Of a DNA stretch of 64,000 nt, positions 44,924 to 52,981 are shown piece after piece. How positions within the stretch are numbered: position 1 is the stretch's first letter; each line of letters opens with the position of its first letter. The DNA lies in the NCBI GenBank assembly GCA_003612395.1, contig RAYQ01000010.1:62001-126000 (forward strand), written 5' to 3'. Source of the stretch: Parablautia intestinalis (lineage in GTDB: Bacteria; Bacillota; Clostridia; Lachnospirales; Lachnospiraceae). Below the pieces are notes generated by a model that did no database searches, was not told the origin of the DNA, and saw nothing but the letters and a program-made list of their open reading frames with translations. A program made the position numbers and the translations under genes.

Positions 44924-46678
44924 TCAGACAGTCTCCTTTCCGTCATAATATAGATAAAAGCTATTTGCTCTCACGCACTTTCGGAACAGTTCATCCAATT
45001 GTTCTTTATATGCAGTGTCAATATCTGCAATTACAAACACACTTTTTGCTTTCTTTTTTAAATCATTCCATTTGTCTGCAGACATCACCCTGACTGTTCT
45101 TTCACCAAGCTGCATCTGCAAAAAATCAATATACTGGAAATTTCCTTCATCCAGATATACGACCTCATCTTCTGCTCCGGCATGATTGAAAATTTCCTCT
45201 GCTATCGTCAAATCCACAAAATTGGATCTGTTAACCTGATAAGTGTAATGATTGCTGATCTGCAAACCTGCAATTATCTCAACTGCCAAAATTCCTGTCA
45301 CAAGCCACACCAGATTTCTGCCTTTTCCCGACAGCCATATCAGAAAAGTTGTCAGGAACATAACTCCCAGGCCAAGAATACATGTATCTGTAAAAAAGCG
45401 GCATACATCCAAATTATCTTCCTTTAAAAGATAGCTGATACCTGCTGCCATATACCCTCTTAAACCATTCATTTTCCCTGCTTCTATTGCATTTAAAAGT
45501 ATGGGTACCTCCAATACCGTACATATTCCTATTGCCAATATACCTTTAAAGATCTGTCTGCTCCTATCTATGGCAATTATGCCAGCCAACAAAAAAACAG
45601 GCATCAGGAACTCATCATATCTTCCGTAGATCAGCGTATCAACCGTATTGCTTCCGTATATGTAAATACTGCCAATCAGGATCTCCCCTGTCATGGCAAG
45701 CAAAAGGAATAATGAAATCCATTCTTCCACTTCAGGTTTCTTTCTTTTTATGACTTTTGTCATTAATATAAAGCATCTTTTTACTATCCATCCCATTCCC
45801 CAATAAAATAAACCGAAGCTTGCAAGGCCAAGATAAAAAACTTTTCCGATTACCTGATTTACAAGCTGAATGATTCCACAAACCGTAGCTATTTGCTGAA
45901 TTTTTCCCCACTGACTGCTATAATCATTGTCCGCCAGCGCCTGACTGTCTGCATTGGAAAAAACCTCTGTAACAGTGCTCTCCTTTATCATTGCCGCACA
46001 TGTTACAAATATTAGCAGTGCTACGAAAAATAATAAAAGGATTCCTCTTTTAGGGGATTCTGCTGCATACCAGATTATCAGTGTAATAACACAGGCAATT
46101 AAAACGCCTGCCGTTCTCATATGCACACTGTAAATGTAAGCAAGCGCTGCTGCCAGAAATACCGCAGTAACTATCTTTGCTTTCTGCATAAAACAAATAA
46201 GCAGATATGTTATCAGTACAAAGAGAAACATAAGCATCGCTTCTGCCATCGTCATCTGCATATTGAATATCCAAACCGGATAAAAAACTGCTATTCCACT
46301 GATAAGCGCCTGCTTTACCCTATCTGTCAGGGGAAATAACCTCCTTATGATTCCAGTAAACAGAAGCAGGCTCACGCACATCAATAGCATATTAACCGTT
46401 ACTGCCGCCCTGTATGCTGAAACACCATCACGAAAAGCCCAAAGAATCGGCGTTAAGACAAAACTGTATCCGAAAGAATAATATGAGCCTAATGATGCCA
46501 CCTCTGACCAGTCATATCCCACATTCTCCGCAGCGCTTGCCCAATAGCCGAATTCATCCGGCACCATTGTAAAACCGCAAATTTTTCCAATTCCATATTG
46601 ATATATACCAAGTAAAATGAAAATAATGAATAGTAGATGTTTATCTGCTTTTGTCCTGGTTTTAGTAAATTTCCTCAT
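44924..46678 (-). CDS. GT-C-like membrane glycosyltransferase (putative)
   Basis: A 584-residue protein with about 12 helices; the first outer loop reads TMVPDEFGYWASAAENVGYD (Asp-Glu pair as in polyprenyl-phosphate-dependent GT-C enzymes), followed by SYYSFGYSFVLTP. The final ~100 residues are soluble. It is related to the 565-residue protein at 38292. Coupled to the DPM1-like gene directly downstream, which could supply its lipid-phosphate sugar. AAAGGAGC precedes ATG 46678; longer in-frame starts have no RBS. Confidence 0.7.
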   Translation of the reverse strand: MRKFTKTRTKADKHLLFIIFILLGIYQYGIGKICGFTMVPDEFGYWASAAENVGYDWSEVASLGSYYSFGYSFVLTPILWAFRDGVSAYRAAVTVNMLLMCVSLLLFTGIIRRLFPLTDRVKQALISGIAVFYPVWIFNMQMTMAEAMLMFLFVLITYLLICFMQKAKIVTAVFLAAALAYIYSVHMRTAGVLIACVITLIIWYAAESPKRGILLLFFVALLIFVTCAAMIKESTVTEVFSNADSQALADNDYSSQWGKIQQIATVCGIIQLVNQVIGKVFYLGLASFGLFYWGMGWIVKRCFILMTKVIKRKKPEVEEWISLFLLLAMTGEILIGSIYIYGSNTVDTLIYGRYDEFLMPVFLLAGIIAIDRSRQIFKGILAIGICTVLEVPILLNAIEAGKMNGLRGYMAAGISYLLKEDNLDVCRFFTDTCILGLGVMFLTTFLIWLSGKGRNLVWLVTGILAVEIIAGLQISNHYTYQVNRSNFVDLTIAEEIFNHAGAEDEVVYLDEGNFQYIDFLQMQLGERTVRVMSADKWNDLKKKAKSVFVIADIDTAYKEQLDELFRKCVRANSFYLYYDGKETV

Positions 46679-46715
46679 GCTCCTTTCCCGGACTATACTG
46701 TTATAATGAATGACA

Positions 46716-46756
46716 CTGGCGTCATTTATTATACGCCAGCGCCATTTTCCGTTAAA
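46716..46756 (-). promoter_or_regulatory. Promoter and dyad of the surface-glycan cluster
   Basis: Minus strand TTTAAC, 17-nt spacer, TATAAT (46728-46733). A perfect dyad CTGGCGT-N10-ACGCCAG (46716-46739) covers the -10 and start site: either a repressor operator or a terminator of the secreted-protein gene, though no U-tract follows. Confidence 0.6.
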
Positions 46757-46792
46757 ACCTTTACCACAATGCATACTCTGCAAAACCCAAAG

Positions 46793-47443
46793 TTAATATT
46801 TGATCATTGCATATGCGCCTGCACCGCCAGTTGTATCGAAAGTAACGGTATTGGGATTTGTATCAACATCTTCTAAAATAGTTACAACACCTCCCGGGCG
46901 GACACATACAACTGCATAGGCCGCATCCGCCTGTGCAAAGCTCTTGGGAATACCCAACGAAAGTCTGATGGCTGCACCCTCTGAAGGCAGCAGACTGTAT
47001 TTGCCCGCTGACATCTTTCCAAGCTCAATGTTCAGCATAGGCCCAACTACAGCTCCCTTTGCCTGCGCTGCCGCATGAATTGCCGCTGCCGCAAGATAGC
47101 TCTTCTTTGCATCCATATTCATAAATTTGGCATATGGTTTCTCAGCGCCGGTAAGTCCATACCCCTGCGCAATTGCCGCCTGACTTGTTGTAACCACAGT
47201 TCCATTTACGCTGGTTGCCAGATAGGTACCCGCCACAGTTGACTTAACGCCTGCCACAGTGCTGGTAGTGGGAATTTCAGCAATAGTTGTTACTTCTTCT
47301 GATGTACTGGATGCAATCACTTTTTCTGCTGTGCTTGTACTACTCCCTGTTACAGTTGTAGCGCTAACACTCATTGTTGGCGCAATCACCAAAGCAGCAG
47401 CCAGTACACCTGTCATCATTCTTTTGAAAATTCTTGCTTTCAT
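46793..47443 (-). CDS. Secreted protein of unknown function
   Basis: A 216-residue protein with a clear signal peptide (MKARIFKRMMTGVLAAALVI, cleavage after VSA-type site near 29), a Ser/Thr-rich stretch (about 30-70), and an Ala/Gly-rich soluble domain ending YAMIKY. It contains no cysteine and no sortase motif, so it is probably freely secreted. I recognise no family. GAAGGAGG precedes the ATG. It is divergent from the XRE regulator, and the palindrome at 47505 touches its -35 box. Confidence 0.75.
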   Translation of the reverse strand: MKARIFKRMMTGVLAAALVIAPTMSVSATTVTGSSTSTAEKVIASSTSEEVTTIAEIPTTSTVAGVKSTVAGTYLATSVNGTVVTTSQAAIAQGYGLTGAEKPYAKFMNMDAKKSYLAAAAIHAAAQAKGAVVGPMLNIELGKMSAGKYSLLPSEGAAIRLSLGIPKSFAQADAAYAVVCVRPGGVVTILEDVDTNPNTVTFDTTGGAGAYAMIKY

Positions 47444-47482
47444 TTTTTCCTCCTTCTATTTTTGTTTTTTTCTACTTTATTA

Positions 47483-47515
47483 TATCATCTTTTTTTCATA
47501 ATACAACTATTAGTT
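47483..47515 (-). promoter_or_regulatory. Promoter of the secreted-protein gene with abutting palindrome
   Basis: Minus strand TTGTAT, 16-nt spacer, TATAAT, with the perfect palindrome AACTATTAGTT (47505-47515) running into the -35. A matching palindrome, AACTAATAGTT, lies at 47934-47944 behind the XRE gene. A likely operator for the XRE protein. Confidence 0.6.
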
Positions 47516-47599
47516 ATTATTTTTTTAAACTTTTAGTTTGTTATATTTTTATAACTATCCGTTTAGAATATTAGGTAATATTTCTTTATTGGAGGCAAT

Positions 47600-47935
47600 A
47601 TGGACAGAAAATTACTCGGCAGACGCATCAGAGAAGAACGGATCCGCATCGGATTAACCCAGGAACAAATTGCAGAAAAAATCAATGTTTCGACTACATA
47701 TGTTGGATTTATTGAACGTGGAAAGCGCTCCGTCACCTTAGAAAAGCTGATTTTACTGGCAGATTGTTTTCAGCTGCCAATTGATGCCCTTCTACATGAT
47801 GCACCTTTGCAAACGCCTTCAGAAGCCAGAGAACAGAAATTAAGAATATTGTGGGAACATGCCTCCGATCAGGAACAGGAAATTATTCTTTCCATTATCA
47901 AAGTAATTCTCAGCAAAAGCGATGCCCATATCTAA
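47600..47935 (+). CDS. XRE-family helix-turn-helix regulator
   Basis: A 111-residue DNA-binding protein: the HTH_3 domain covers residues 5-62 (IRIGLTQEQIAEKINVSTTY, IERGKRSVTLEKLILLADCF), with a short C-terminal tail for dimerisation. TTGGAGG precedes ATG 47600. It is divergent from the secreted-protein gene, so it probably controls that gene and itself. The stop codon lies inside the second palindrome. Confidence 0.88.
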   Translation: MDRKLLGRRIREERIRIGLTQEQIAEKINVSTTYVGFIERGKRSVTLEKLILLADCFQLPIDALLHDAPLQTPSEAREQKLRILWEHASDQEQEIILSIIKVILSKSDAHI

Positions 47936-47944
47936 CTAATAGTT
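47934..47944 (+). promoter_or_regulatory. Second AACTAATAGTT palindrome
   Basis: Shares TAACTAATAGTTGT with the inverted copy upstream of the XRE gene (47502-47515). It covers the XRE stop codon. Confidence 0.5.
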
Positions 47945-47977
47945 GTTTTTACGGAATCATAAAATAAAAGGAATCAC

Positions 47978-48014
47978 AAAAAGACGCATGGTATACAATC
48001 TGCTGTTCCATGCG
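47978..48014 (-). terminator. Terminator of the feo operon
   Basis: CGCATGG/CCATGCG stem, 16-nt loop, then TCTTTTTG on the minus strand; downstream of the last feo gene. Confidence 0.7.
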
Positions 48015-48116
48015 CCTTAAAATTTTGTCTTTTTCATTCTTTGCGCTGCCCTGTCTGTTTCATAAGAGCCAATCCCTGCGCACCTTCCGGATATTCTCCC
48101 GTACTGCCGGCCTTTC

Positions 48117-48263
48117 TCACGGCCCCTTACCCCCGCATCCTGCGCAATGCTCACAGTCACATCCGCACTGCAGAGACTTACCGCTTTTCTTATCCCGTAC
48201 CATTTTCCTGATAATCAGTCCCACAATGCAGGCCAAAACTGCTGCCGTAACAATCGTCCCCAT
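48117..48263 (-). CDS. Feo-associated Cys-rich small membrane protein
   Basis: A 48-residue protein: one helix (MGTIVTAAVLACIVGLIIRK) then a basic turn and a cysteine cluster CGCDCEHCAGC. This is the pattern of the FeoB-associated Cys-rich membrane proteins of Firmicutes, thought to help FeoB, perhaps by binding Fe2+. GGAG is 15 nt from the ATG. It starts 20 nt after the feoB stop. Confidence 0.85.
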   Translation of the reverse strand: MGTIVTAAVLACIVGLIIRKMVRDKKSGKSLQCGCDCEHCAGCGGKGP

Positions 48264-48282
48264 AATTAACCCGTCTCCTTTT

Positions 48283-50469
48283 CTATTTTGTTCCCACAGC
48301 CGCTTTTTTCATATTCACTTTCAAGGCTGCGCTCTCTTTATAGGGCCTGAAAAGCAGATAAATAAATCCGATTACCAAAAGAAACGCCGCCACGGTTCCT
48401 ATTCCAAATATTCCTGATGAGCAAAGCATGCCAATCTGATACACACAAAGGGAAACCGCATAGGCAAGCACGGTCTGATAACCAATCGCAAACCAGAACC
48501 ACTTTGTATTATTCATCTCCCGCTTAATTGCTCCCATCGCCGCAAAGCAGGGTGCGCACAGCAGATTAAATACCAGGAAGGAATACGCCGCTATGGCGCT
48601 CATGCTCACTGCAAGCTGCTCCCAGATTTCCGCACCGTCTTCCGCAACCTCTGCAACACCAAAGAGAATACCAATTGTGCCTACTACATTTTCCTTTGCG
48701 ATAAGGCCTGTAATGGCAGCCACTGCCATCTTCCAGTCTCCCCATCCTAACGGAGCAAACAAAGGGGCAAAAATTCCCCCAAGAGCTGCCAGAATACTGC
48801 TGTCAAGCTGCTGCGCCTCCAGCATTCCAAAGGACCCTTCCGACCATCCAAAGCTCATAAGGAACCACAGCACAATAGTGGATAAAAGAATAATCGTTCC
48901 GGCCTTTTTGATGAAGGACCAGCCTCTCTCCCACATGCTCCGCAGTACATTGCCTGCCGTAGGCATATGATAGGCAGGAAGCTCCATCACAAAGGGAGCC
49001 GGATCTCCCGCAAACATCTTTGTTTTTTTCAAAATAATGCCGGAACAGATAATCGCCGCAATTCCCACAAAGTAAGCGCTGGGAGCAACCCACCAGGCGC
49101 CGCCAAAGAGGGCGCCTGCAATCAGCGCAATAATAGGGAGCTTGGCGCCGCAGGGCACAAAGGTTGTGGTCATAATCGTCATCTTCCGGTCACGGTCATT
49201 TTCAATGGTTCTGGATGCCATAACGCCGGGTACGCCGCAGCCGCTTCCAATCAGCATCGGTATAAAGGATTTTCCGGAAAGACCGAACTTTCTGAAAATC
49301 CTGTCCATGATAAAGGCAACTCTTGCCATATATCCGCAGGCCTCCAAAAAGGCCAGGAAGATGAAAAGCACCAGCATCTGCGGCACAAATCCAAGCACAG
49401 CGCCCACGCCGGCCACAATACCGTCCAGTATAAGGCCCTTAAGCCAGTCTGCACAGCTAACTGCATCAAGTACGCCTTCCACTAAAACCGGAATCCCCGG
49501 TATCTCGAGCCCAAACAGGCTCCATCCATCTCCAAAAACTCCGTCATTGGCCCAGTCTGTTGCCCAGGCGCCTACCGTGGTAACCGATACCGTATAAACA
49601 AGTATCATAACCAGTGCAAAAACAGGGAGCGCAAGCCACCTGTTGGTTACAACCTTATCGATTTTATCCGACTTTGTCAATGTCTCTTTTCCCGCTTTTG
49701 TACAGCACTGGTCAATAATGGAAGAAATATACACATATCTCTCATTTGTTATGATGCTTTCCGTATCATCCTCCATTTCCTTTTCCAGAAGCGCAATTTC
49801 CATCGACACATCGGGAACATTTTTCATCTGCTCTCCAATCTTGTCATCCTTCTCCAAAAGCTTCACTGCAAAAAATCTCTTTTGTTCCTCCGGAATATCA
49901 CTGCCAAGCTTATTCTCTACAGCCTCCAGTACATTTTCTACTCTGACAGCAAACTTATGTACCTTTGGCGCTGCCTTTTTCTGGTTGGCCAGGGCTACGG
50001 CCCGCTCTGCTGCCTTCATGATTCCGGTTCCCTTAAGGGCGGAAATTTCAACCACCTCACAGCCAAGACTTTCACTTAGCTTTGATACGTTTATCTTATC
50101 TCCCGATTTCTCCACAACATCCATCATATTAACCGCCATCAGAACCGGAATGCCAAGCTCCATAAGCTGGGTGGAAAGATAGAGATTTCTTTCAATATTG
50201 GTACCGTCCACAATGTTGATAATGGCATCAGGCCTTTCTCCAATCAGATAATTCCTGGCAACCACTTCCTCCAGTGTGTAAGGAGAGAGAGAATAGATTC
50301 CGGGAAGGTCCATTATAATTACATCCTTTTTCCCTTTTAATCTCCCCTCCTTTTTTTCTACCGTAACACCCGGCCAGTTTCCAACGAACTGGTTAGAGCC
50401 GGTAAGACCGTTAAATAGTGTTGTTTTACCGCAGTTTGGATTTCCTGCAAGCGCAATTTTTACTGACAT
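48283..50469 (-). CDS. feoB: Ferrous iron transporter FeoB
   Basis: A 728-residue membrane GTPase taking up Fe2+. N-terminal G domain: G1 GNPNCGKTTLFNGLTG, G3 DLPGIYSLSPYT, G4 NMMD; GDI-like helical region; then the gated membrane core with CGVPGVMASRT and CGAKLPIIALI. Its second membrane half carries the Cys-x-x-Ala FeoB signature near residue 660. GGAGG precedes ATG 50469; an in-frame ATG 30 nt upstream lacks a fitting RBS. Operon: two feoA, feoB, Cys-rich protein. Confidence 0.96.
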   Translation of the reverse strand: MSVKIALAGNPNCGKTTLFNGLTGSNQFVGNWPGVTVEKKEGRLKGKKDVIIMDLPGIYSLSPYTLEEVVARNYLIGERPDAIINIVDGTNIERNLYLSTQLMELGIPVLMAVNMMDVVEKSGDKINVSKLSESLGCEVVEISALKGTGIMKAAERAVALANQKKAAPKVHKFAVRVENVLEAVENKLGSDIPEEQKRFFAVKLLEKDDKIGEQMKNVPDVSMEIALLEKEMEDDTESIITNERYVYISSIIDQCCTKAGKETLTKSDKIDKVVTNRWLALPVFALVMILVYTVSVTTVGAWATDWANDGVFGDGWSLFGLEIPGIPVLVEGVLDAVSCADWLKGLILDGIVAGVGAVLGFVPQMLVLFIFLAFLEACGYMARVAFIMDRIFRKFGLSGKSFIPMLIGSGCGVPGVMASRTIENDRDRKMTIMTTTFVPCGAKLPIIALIAGALFGGAWWVAPSAYFVGIAAIICSGIILKKTKMFAGDPAPFVMELPAYHMPTAGNVLRSMWERGWSFIKKAGTIILLSTIVLWFLMSFGWSEGSFGMLEAQQLDSSILAALGGIFAPLFAPLGWGDWKMAVAAITGLIAKENVVGTIGILFGVAEVAEDGAEIWEQLAVSMSAIAAYSFLVFNLLCAPCFAAMGAIKREMNNTKWFWFAIGYQTVLAYAVSLCVYQIGMLCSSGIFGIGTVAAFLLVIGFIYLLFRPYKESAALKVNMKKAAVGTK

Positions 50470-50508
50470 GTTCATCCTCCATTTTTTACTGGCAGACATA
50501 TTGTTACG

Positions 50509-50534
50509 TCTACCTTTTATTAGTTAAGACTAAT
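50509..50534 (-). promoter_or_regulatory. Operator-like element upstream of feoB
   Basis: The 17-nt TCTACCTTTTATTAGTT (50509-50525) is repeated exactly at 51155-51171. A 16-bp dyad ATTAGT-TAAG-ACTAAT (50519-50534) overlaps it; the TTAG...CTAA half-sites resemble DtxR-family operators. Confidence 0.6.
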
Positions 50535-50572
50535 CTTTGTGCAAAAAAATTTTTACTTGTTTTTATTCCGGA

Positions 50573-50794
50573 TCATTCTACCTGAATCATTTCAGCATCC
50601 GCCTTGCGCAGCGACAGCTCATAGCCCCGCACAGTTACCTCTACCGGGTCACCTAAGGGCGCAACCTTTCTCACAAACACTTCCACACCTTTGGTAATCC
50701 CCATATCCATAATCCGCCTCCTTACCGGTCCTTCACCGGTAAGCTTCGTCACTTTCACGGTTTCCCCGCAGGAAATTTCTTTCAATGTCTTCAT
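50573..50794 (-). CDS. feoA: FeoA-family protein
   Basis: A 73-residue SH3-like protein (MKTLKEISCGETVKVTKLTG, then PVEVTVRGYELSLRKADAEM) that helps FeoB activity. It lies 103 nt upstream of feoB and 62 nt after the other feoA. The two FeoA proteins differ clearly in sequence, so they are not a recent duplication. Confidence 0.92.
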   Translation of the reverse strand: MKTLKEISCGETVKVTKLTGEGPVRRRIMDMGITKGVEVFVRKVAPLGDPVEVTVRGYELSLRKADAEMIQVE

Positions 50795-50828
50795 AATTAA
50801 TTTTTATTCCTTTCCTCAGATTAATCAG

Positions 50829-50866
50829 TAAAACGCTGCCGCGCTTCGCGAGCCATCTAATTTACT
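50829..50866 (-). repeat. GCTTCGC hairpin repeat between the two feoA genes
   Basis: Minus strand GGCTCGCGAAGCGCGGC followed by AGCGTTTT, starting at the first feoA stop. It belongs to the family at 16651 and 20752. It may partly terminate or process the mRNA. Confidence 0.6.
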
Positions 50867-51069
50867 AAAATTTTATTTGCCATATCCCTGCCAATTGCAA
50901 CCCTCGCCTCCTTTACATTGACAATCAGGCTGCCCCCTGTTTGAGATACCACTGTGACCATTCCTCCTGTCACAAATCCAAGATTTTCCAGAAACCTTCT
51001 GGTTTCATCCTTTCCGCCCACCTTGTGTATCACGCTGGGCTCTCCTTCTTTTACCATCGACAACGGCAT
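50857..51069 (-). CDS. feoA: FeoA-family protein, first gene of the operon
   Basis: A 70-residue SH3-like protein (RRFLENLGFVTGGMVTVVSQ and VKEARVAIGRDMANKILV) with the usual FeoA hydrophobic pattern. AGAAGGTG precedes ATG 51069. It is the first gene behind the promoter at 51148-51176. Confidence 0.9.
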   Translation of the reverse strand: MPLSMVKEGEPSVIHKVGGKDETRRFLENLGFVTGGMVTVVSQTGGSLIVNVKEARVAIGRDMANKILVN

Positions 51070-51141
51070 TCTTACACCTTCTTTCCAGTTTATTTATCAG
51101 ACCTGTAACTTTTTCAGTCATGATGTTCATCATAGCTCTCT

Positions 51142-51176
51142 TTAGTTAGTATATTCTACCTTTTATTAGTTGTCAA
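51142..51176 (-). promoter_or_regulatory. feo promoter with overlapping operator repeat
   Basis: Minus strand TTGACA, 17-nt spacer, TATACT. The spacer is the 17-nt repeat shared with the feoB upstream element, and TTAGTTAG (51142-51149) overlaps the -10, so metal-dependent repression is likely. Confidence 0.7.
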
Positions 51177-51223
51177 TAATTTTTGTGGGATTTTTTTCAT
51201 TTTATTTTATCTTAAATATATGT

Positions 51224-51343
51224 TATAATAAGAATTCACAAGAAAATAGCGGCCGGATTTCATTTAGCCTTAATGTATGCCGGACGCAGGAAATCAGAAT
51301 ATATCAATAAATTATAAATATCAGGGAAATACAGGGAAACAAG
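51224..51343 (+). promoter_or_regulatory. Promoter and leader of the DtxR-type gene
   Basis: TATAAT at 51224-51229 with a poor -35. The leader has a hairpin GCGGCCGG/CCGGACGC (about 51249-51288, one mismatch). Confidence 0.4.
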
Positions 51344-51709
51344 ATGCATACAAACGAATCAGCTGAAAATTATCTGGAAACAATATTAATACTGAGCAGG
51401 AAGAAACCTGTAGTCCGTTCTGTGGACATTGCCGAAGAACTGGGGTTTAAAAAATCTAGTGTAAGCGTTGCCATGAAAAATCTGCGGGAAAAGGAGCATA
51501 TCACTGTCACCAGAGAAGGGTTCATCTATCTGACCGAATCCGGCAGGGAAATTGCAGAAATGATTTATGAACGCCACGAGTTGCTCACCCTGTGGCTGAC
51601 ACATCTTGGTGTAAGCGGGGATATTGCCGCTCAGGATGCCTGCAAAATTGAGCATGTAATCAGCAAAGAAAGCTTTGAGGCCATCAAACGCCACGCTCTT
51701 CGCAAGTAG
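51344..51709 (+). CDS. DtxR/MntR-family metal-dependent regulator, short form
   Basis: A 121-residue protein: winged-helix DNA-binding domain (ESAENYLETILILSRKKPVV, KKSSVSVAMKNLREKEHITV) and dimerisation/metal domain (MIYERHELLTLWLTHLGV, ACKIEHVISKESFEAIKRH with Glu/His ligands). There is no C-terminal SH3 domain. It is divergent from the feo operon and probably controls it by binding metal and the TTAG...CTAA-like sites (inference). Confidence 0.88.
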   Translation: MHTNESAENYLETILILSRKKPVVRSVDIAEELGFKKSSVSVAMKNLREKEHITVTREGFIYLTESGREIAEMIYERHELLTLWLTHLGVSGDIAAQDACKIEHVISKESFEAIKRHALRK

Positions 51710-51775
51710 CCCTCATGCCGCACATTGCCTGCAGGGAAAGCAAAAATCTATGATTTTATTTATGGAGATAGCGCA

Positions 51776-52894
51776 TTGAAGAATAATATCAGCATAATAC
51801 CGGACGGCCAGTTTCAGGATAAAATGGATAGGGAGGCCGTCCCTTTTCTTATGTCCGTTGCAAGCTCCGGCTACATCAAAGTAAAGCAAACGCCGGAGCC
51901 TTTTACCGACCGGCGCAAAAGTCATACGCCATCGCCTTCTGCCAGCCGGCACAAAAGCCCCGCACAGCCCCTAACCGGGGAGCGGTCTGTTAAACAAATG
52001 CCGTCTCAGACCGCAAATCAGCCTGCCTCTCATGAGAATGGGTGTCTTTATTACGAATCCTACCGTCCTTCCAATGCCACAGGCGCCATCGTGATAAGCC
52101 ATGGCTTTTGCGAGTCTGCGGAAAAGTATAAGGAAGTCATCTACTATTTTACCAAAGCCGGTTATCAGGTCTATCTGGCAGAGCACCGGGGTCATGCCCG
52201 CTCCCTGCGGGAGACGGATCATCCGAACATGGTTCACATACACCGTTTTGCCGACTATGTGGAGGATCTGCATACCTTTATCACCCAAATCGTAATCCCT
52301 GCTTCCAGGGGACTGCCCCTTTATCTGTATGCCCACTCCATGGGCGGAGCTGTGGGCGCATTATATCTGGAAACTTATCCTGATATTTTCAGGAAAGCCG
52401 TACTTACCGCTCCCATGCTCGGCATTTTACTGGGGTCTGTGCCTGAGCCCTGTGTAAGGGCCTTAGGACGTATTATGGTAAGCCTGCACAGGGCAAATAC
52501 CTACCCTCCCGGCCAGCGTCCCTTTCAGCCCGGGGAGCGGTTTGAGAACAGCTGCTGTACTAATTATGAACGGTTCCAATATTATCAGGCCAAAAAGGAA
52601 GCTGAGCCTCTTTTTCAAAATTCCGGCTCCAGTTATGGATGGATTTATCACTCCTTAAATGCCTGCCATTTAATCACCCAAAAAAAGAACTGTGCGAAAA
52701 TTACAGCTCCCGTTTTGGTATTTCGCTCCACCTGTGACACTCTTGTCAAGGCCTCCGGTATCAGACGGTTTGTAAAAAATACGCCTGGCGCCCGCCTGAT
52801 TGACGTTGATGAAAGCCGCCATGAAATTTACAGCAGCTCCTGTGTGGTTCTGGAAAACTACTACCGCGAAATCTTTTCCTTTTTAGACACATAG
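51776..52894 (+). CDS. Alpha/beta-hydrolase (monoacylglycerol-lipase-like)
   Basis: A 372-residue soluble esterase/lipase. Oxyanion motif SHGFCESAEKY (about residue 108), nucleophile elbow YAHSMGGAVGAL (GxSxG, about 190), acid loop VFRSTCDTLVKASG and final His in DESRHEIYSSS. Substrate probably a monoacylglycerol or related ester (inference). No ATG exists near the N-terminus; TTG 51776 with GGAG 8 nt upstream is preferred over TTG 51725. Residues 45-90 are a low-complexity Ser/Pro/Lys linker. Confidence 0.85.
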   Translation: MKNNISIIPDGQFQDKMDREAVPFLMSVASSGYIKVKQTPEPFTDRRKSHTPSPSASRHKSPAQPLTGERSVKQMPSQTANQPASHENGCLYYESYRPSNATGAIVISHGFCESAEKYKEVIYYFTKAGYQVYLAEHRGHARSLRETDHPNMVHIHRFADYVEDLHTFITQIVIPASRGLPLYLYAHSMGGAVGALYLETYPDIFRKAVLTAPMLGILLGSVPEPCVRALGRIMVSLHRANTYPPGQRPFQPGERFENSCCTNYERFQYYQAKKEAEPLFQNSGSSYGWIYHSLNACHLITQKKNCAKITAPVLVFRSTCDTLVKASGIRRFVKNTPGARLIDVDESRHEIYSSSCVVLENYYREIFSFLDT

Positions 52895-52912
52895 CGCCTT
52901 TGCGGGAAAAAT

Positions 52913-52955
52913 TCTCACGGTCCGGGCAGTAACTGCACGGACCGTGAGACCTTTT
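52913..52955. terminator. Strong bidirectional-type terminator
   Basis: A perfect 12-bp stem TCTCACGGTCCG/CGGACCGTGAGA with a 13-nt loop, followed by CCTTTT on the plus strand. It separates the convergent hydrolase and beta-mannosidase genes. Confidence 0.85.
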
Positions 52956-52981
52956 GTAGAAAACCTCTCTTTTTATCCTGA

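Noticed and set aside
47502-47945. Insertion sequence
   Set aside because: The inverted sites flank only an XRE gene; no transposase and no target duplication are visible. A regulatory role is simpler.
48010-48417. 135-codon plus-strand ORF
   Set aside because: It is antisense to the Cys-rich Feo protein and to feoB, with no RBS.
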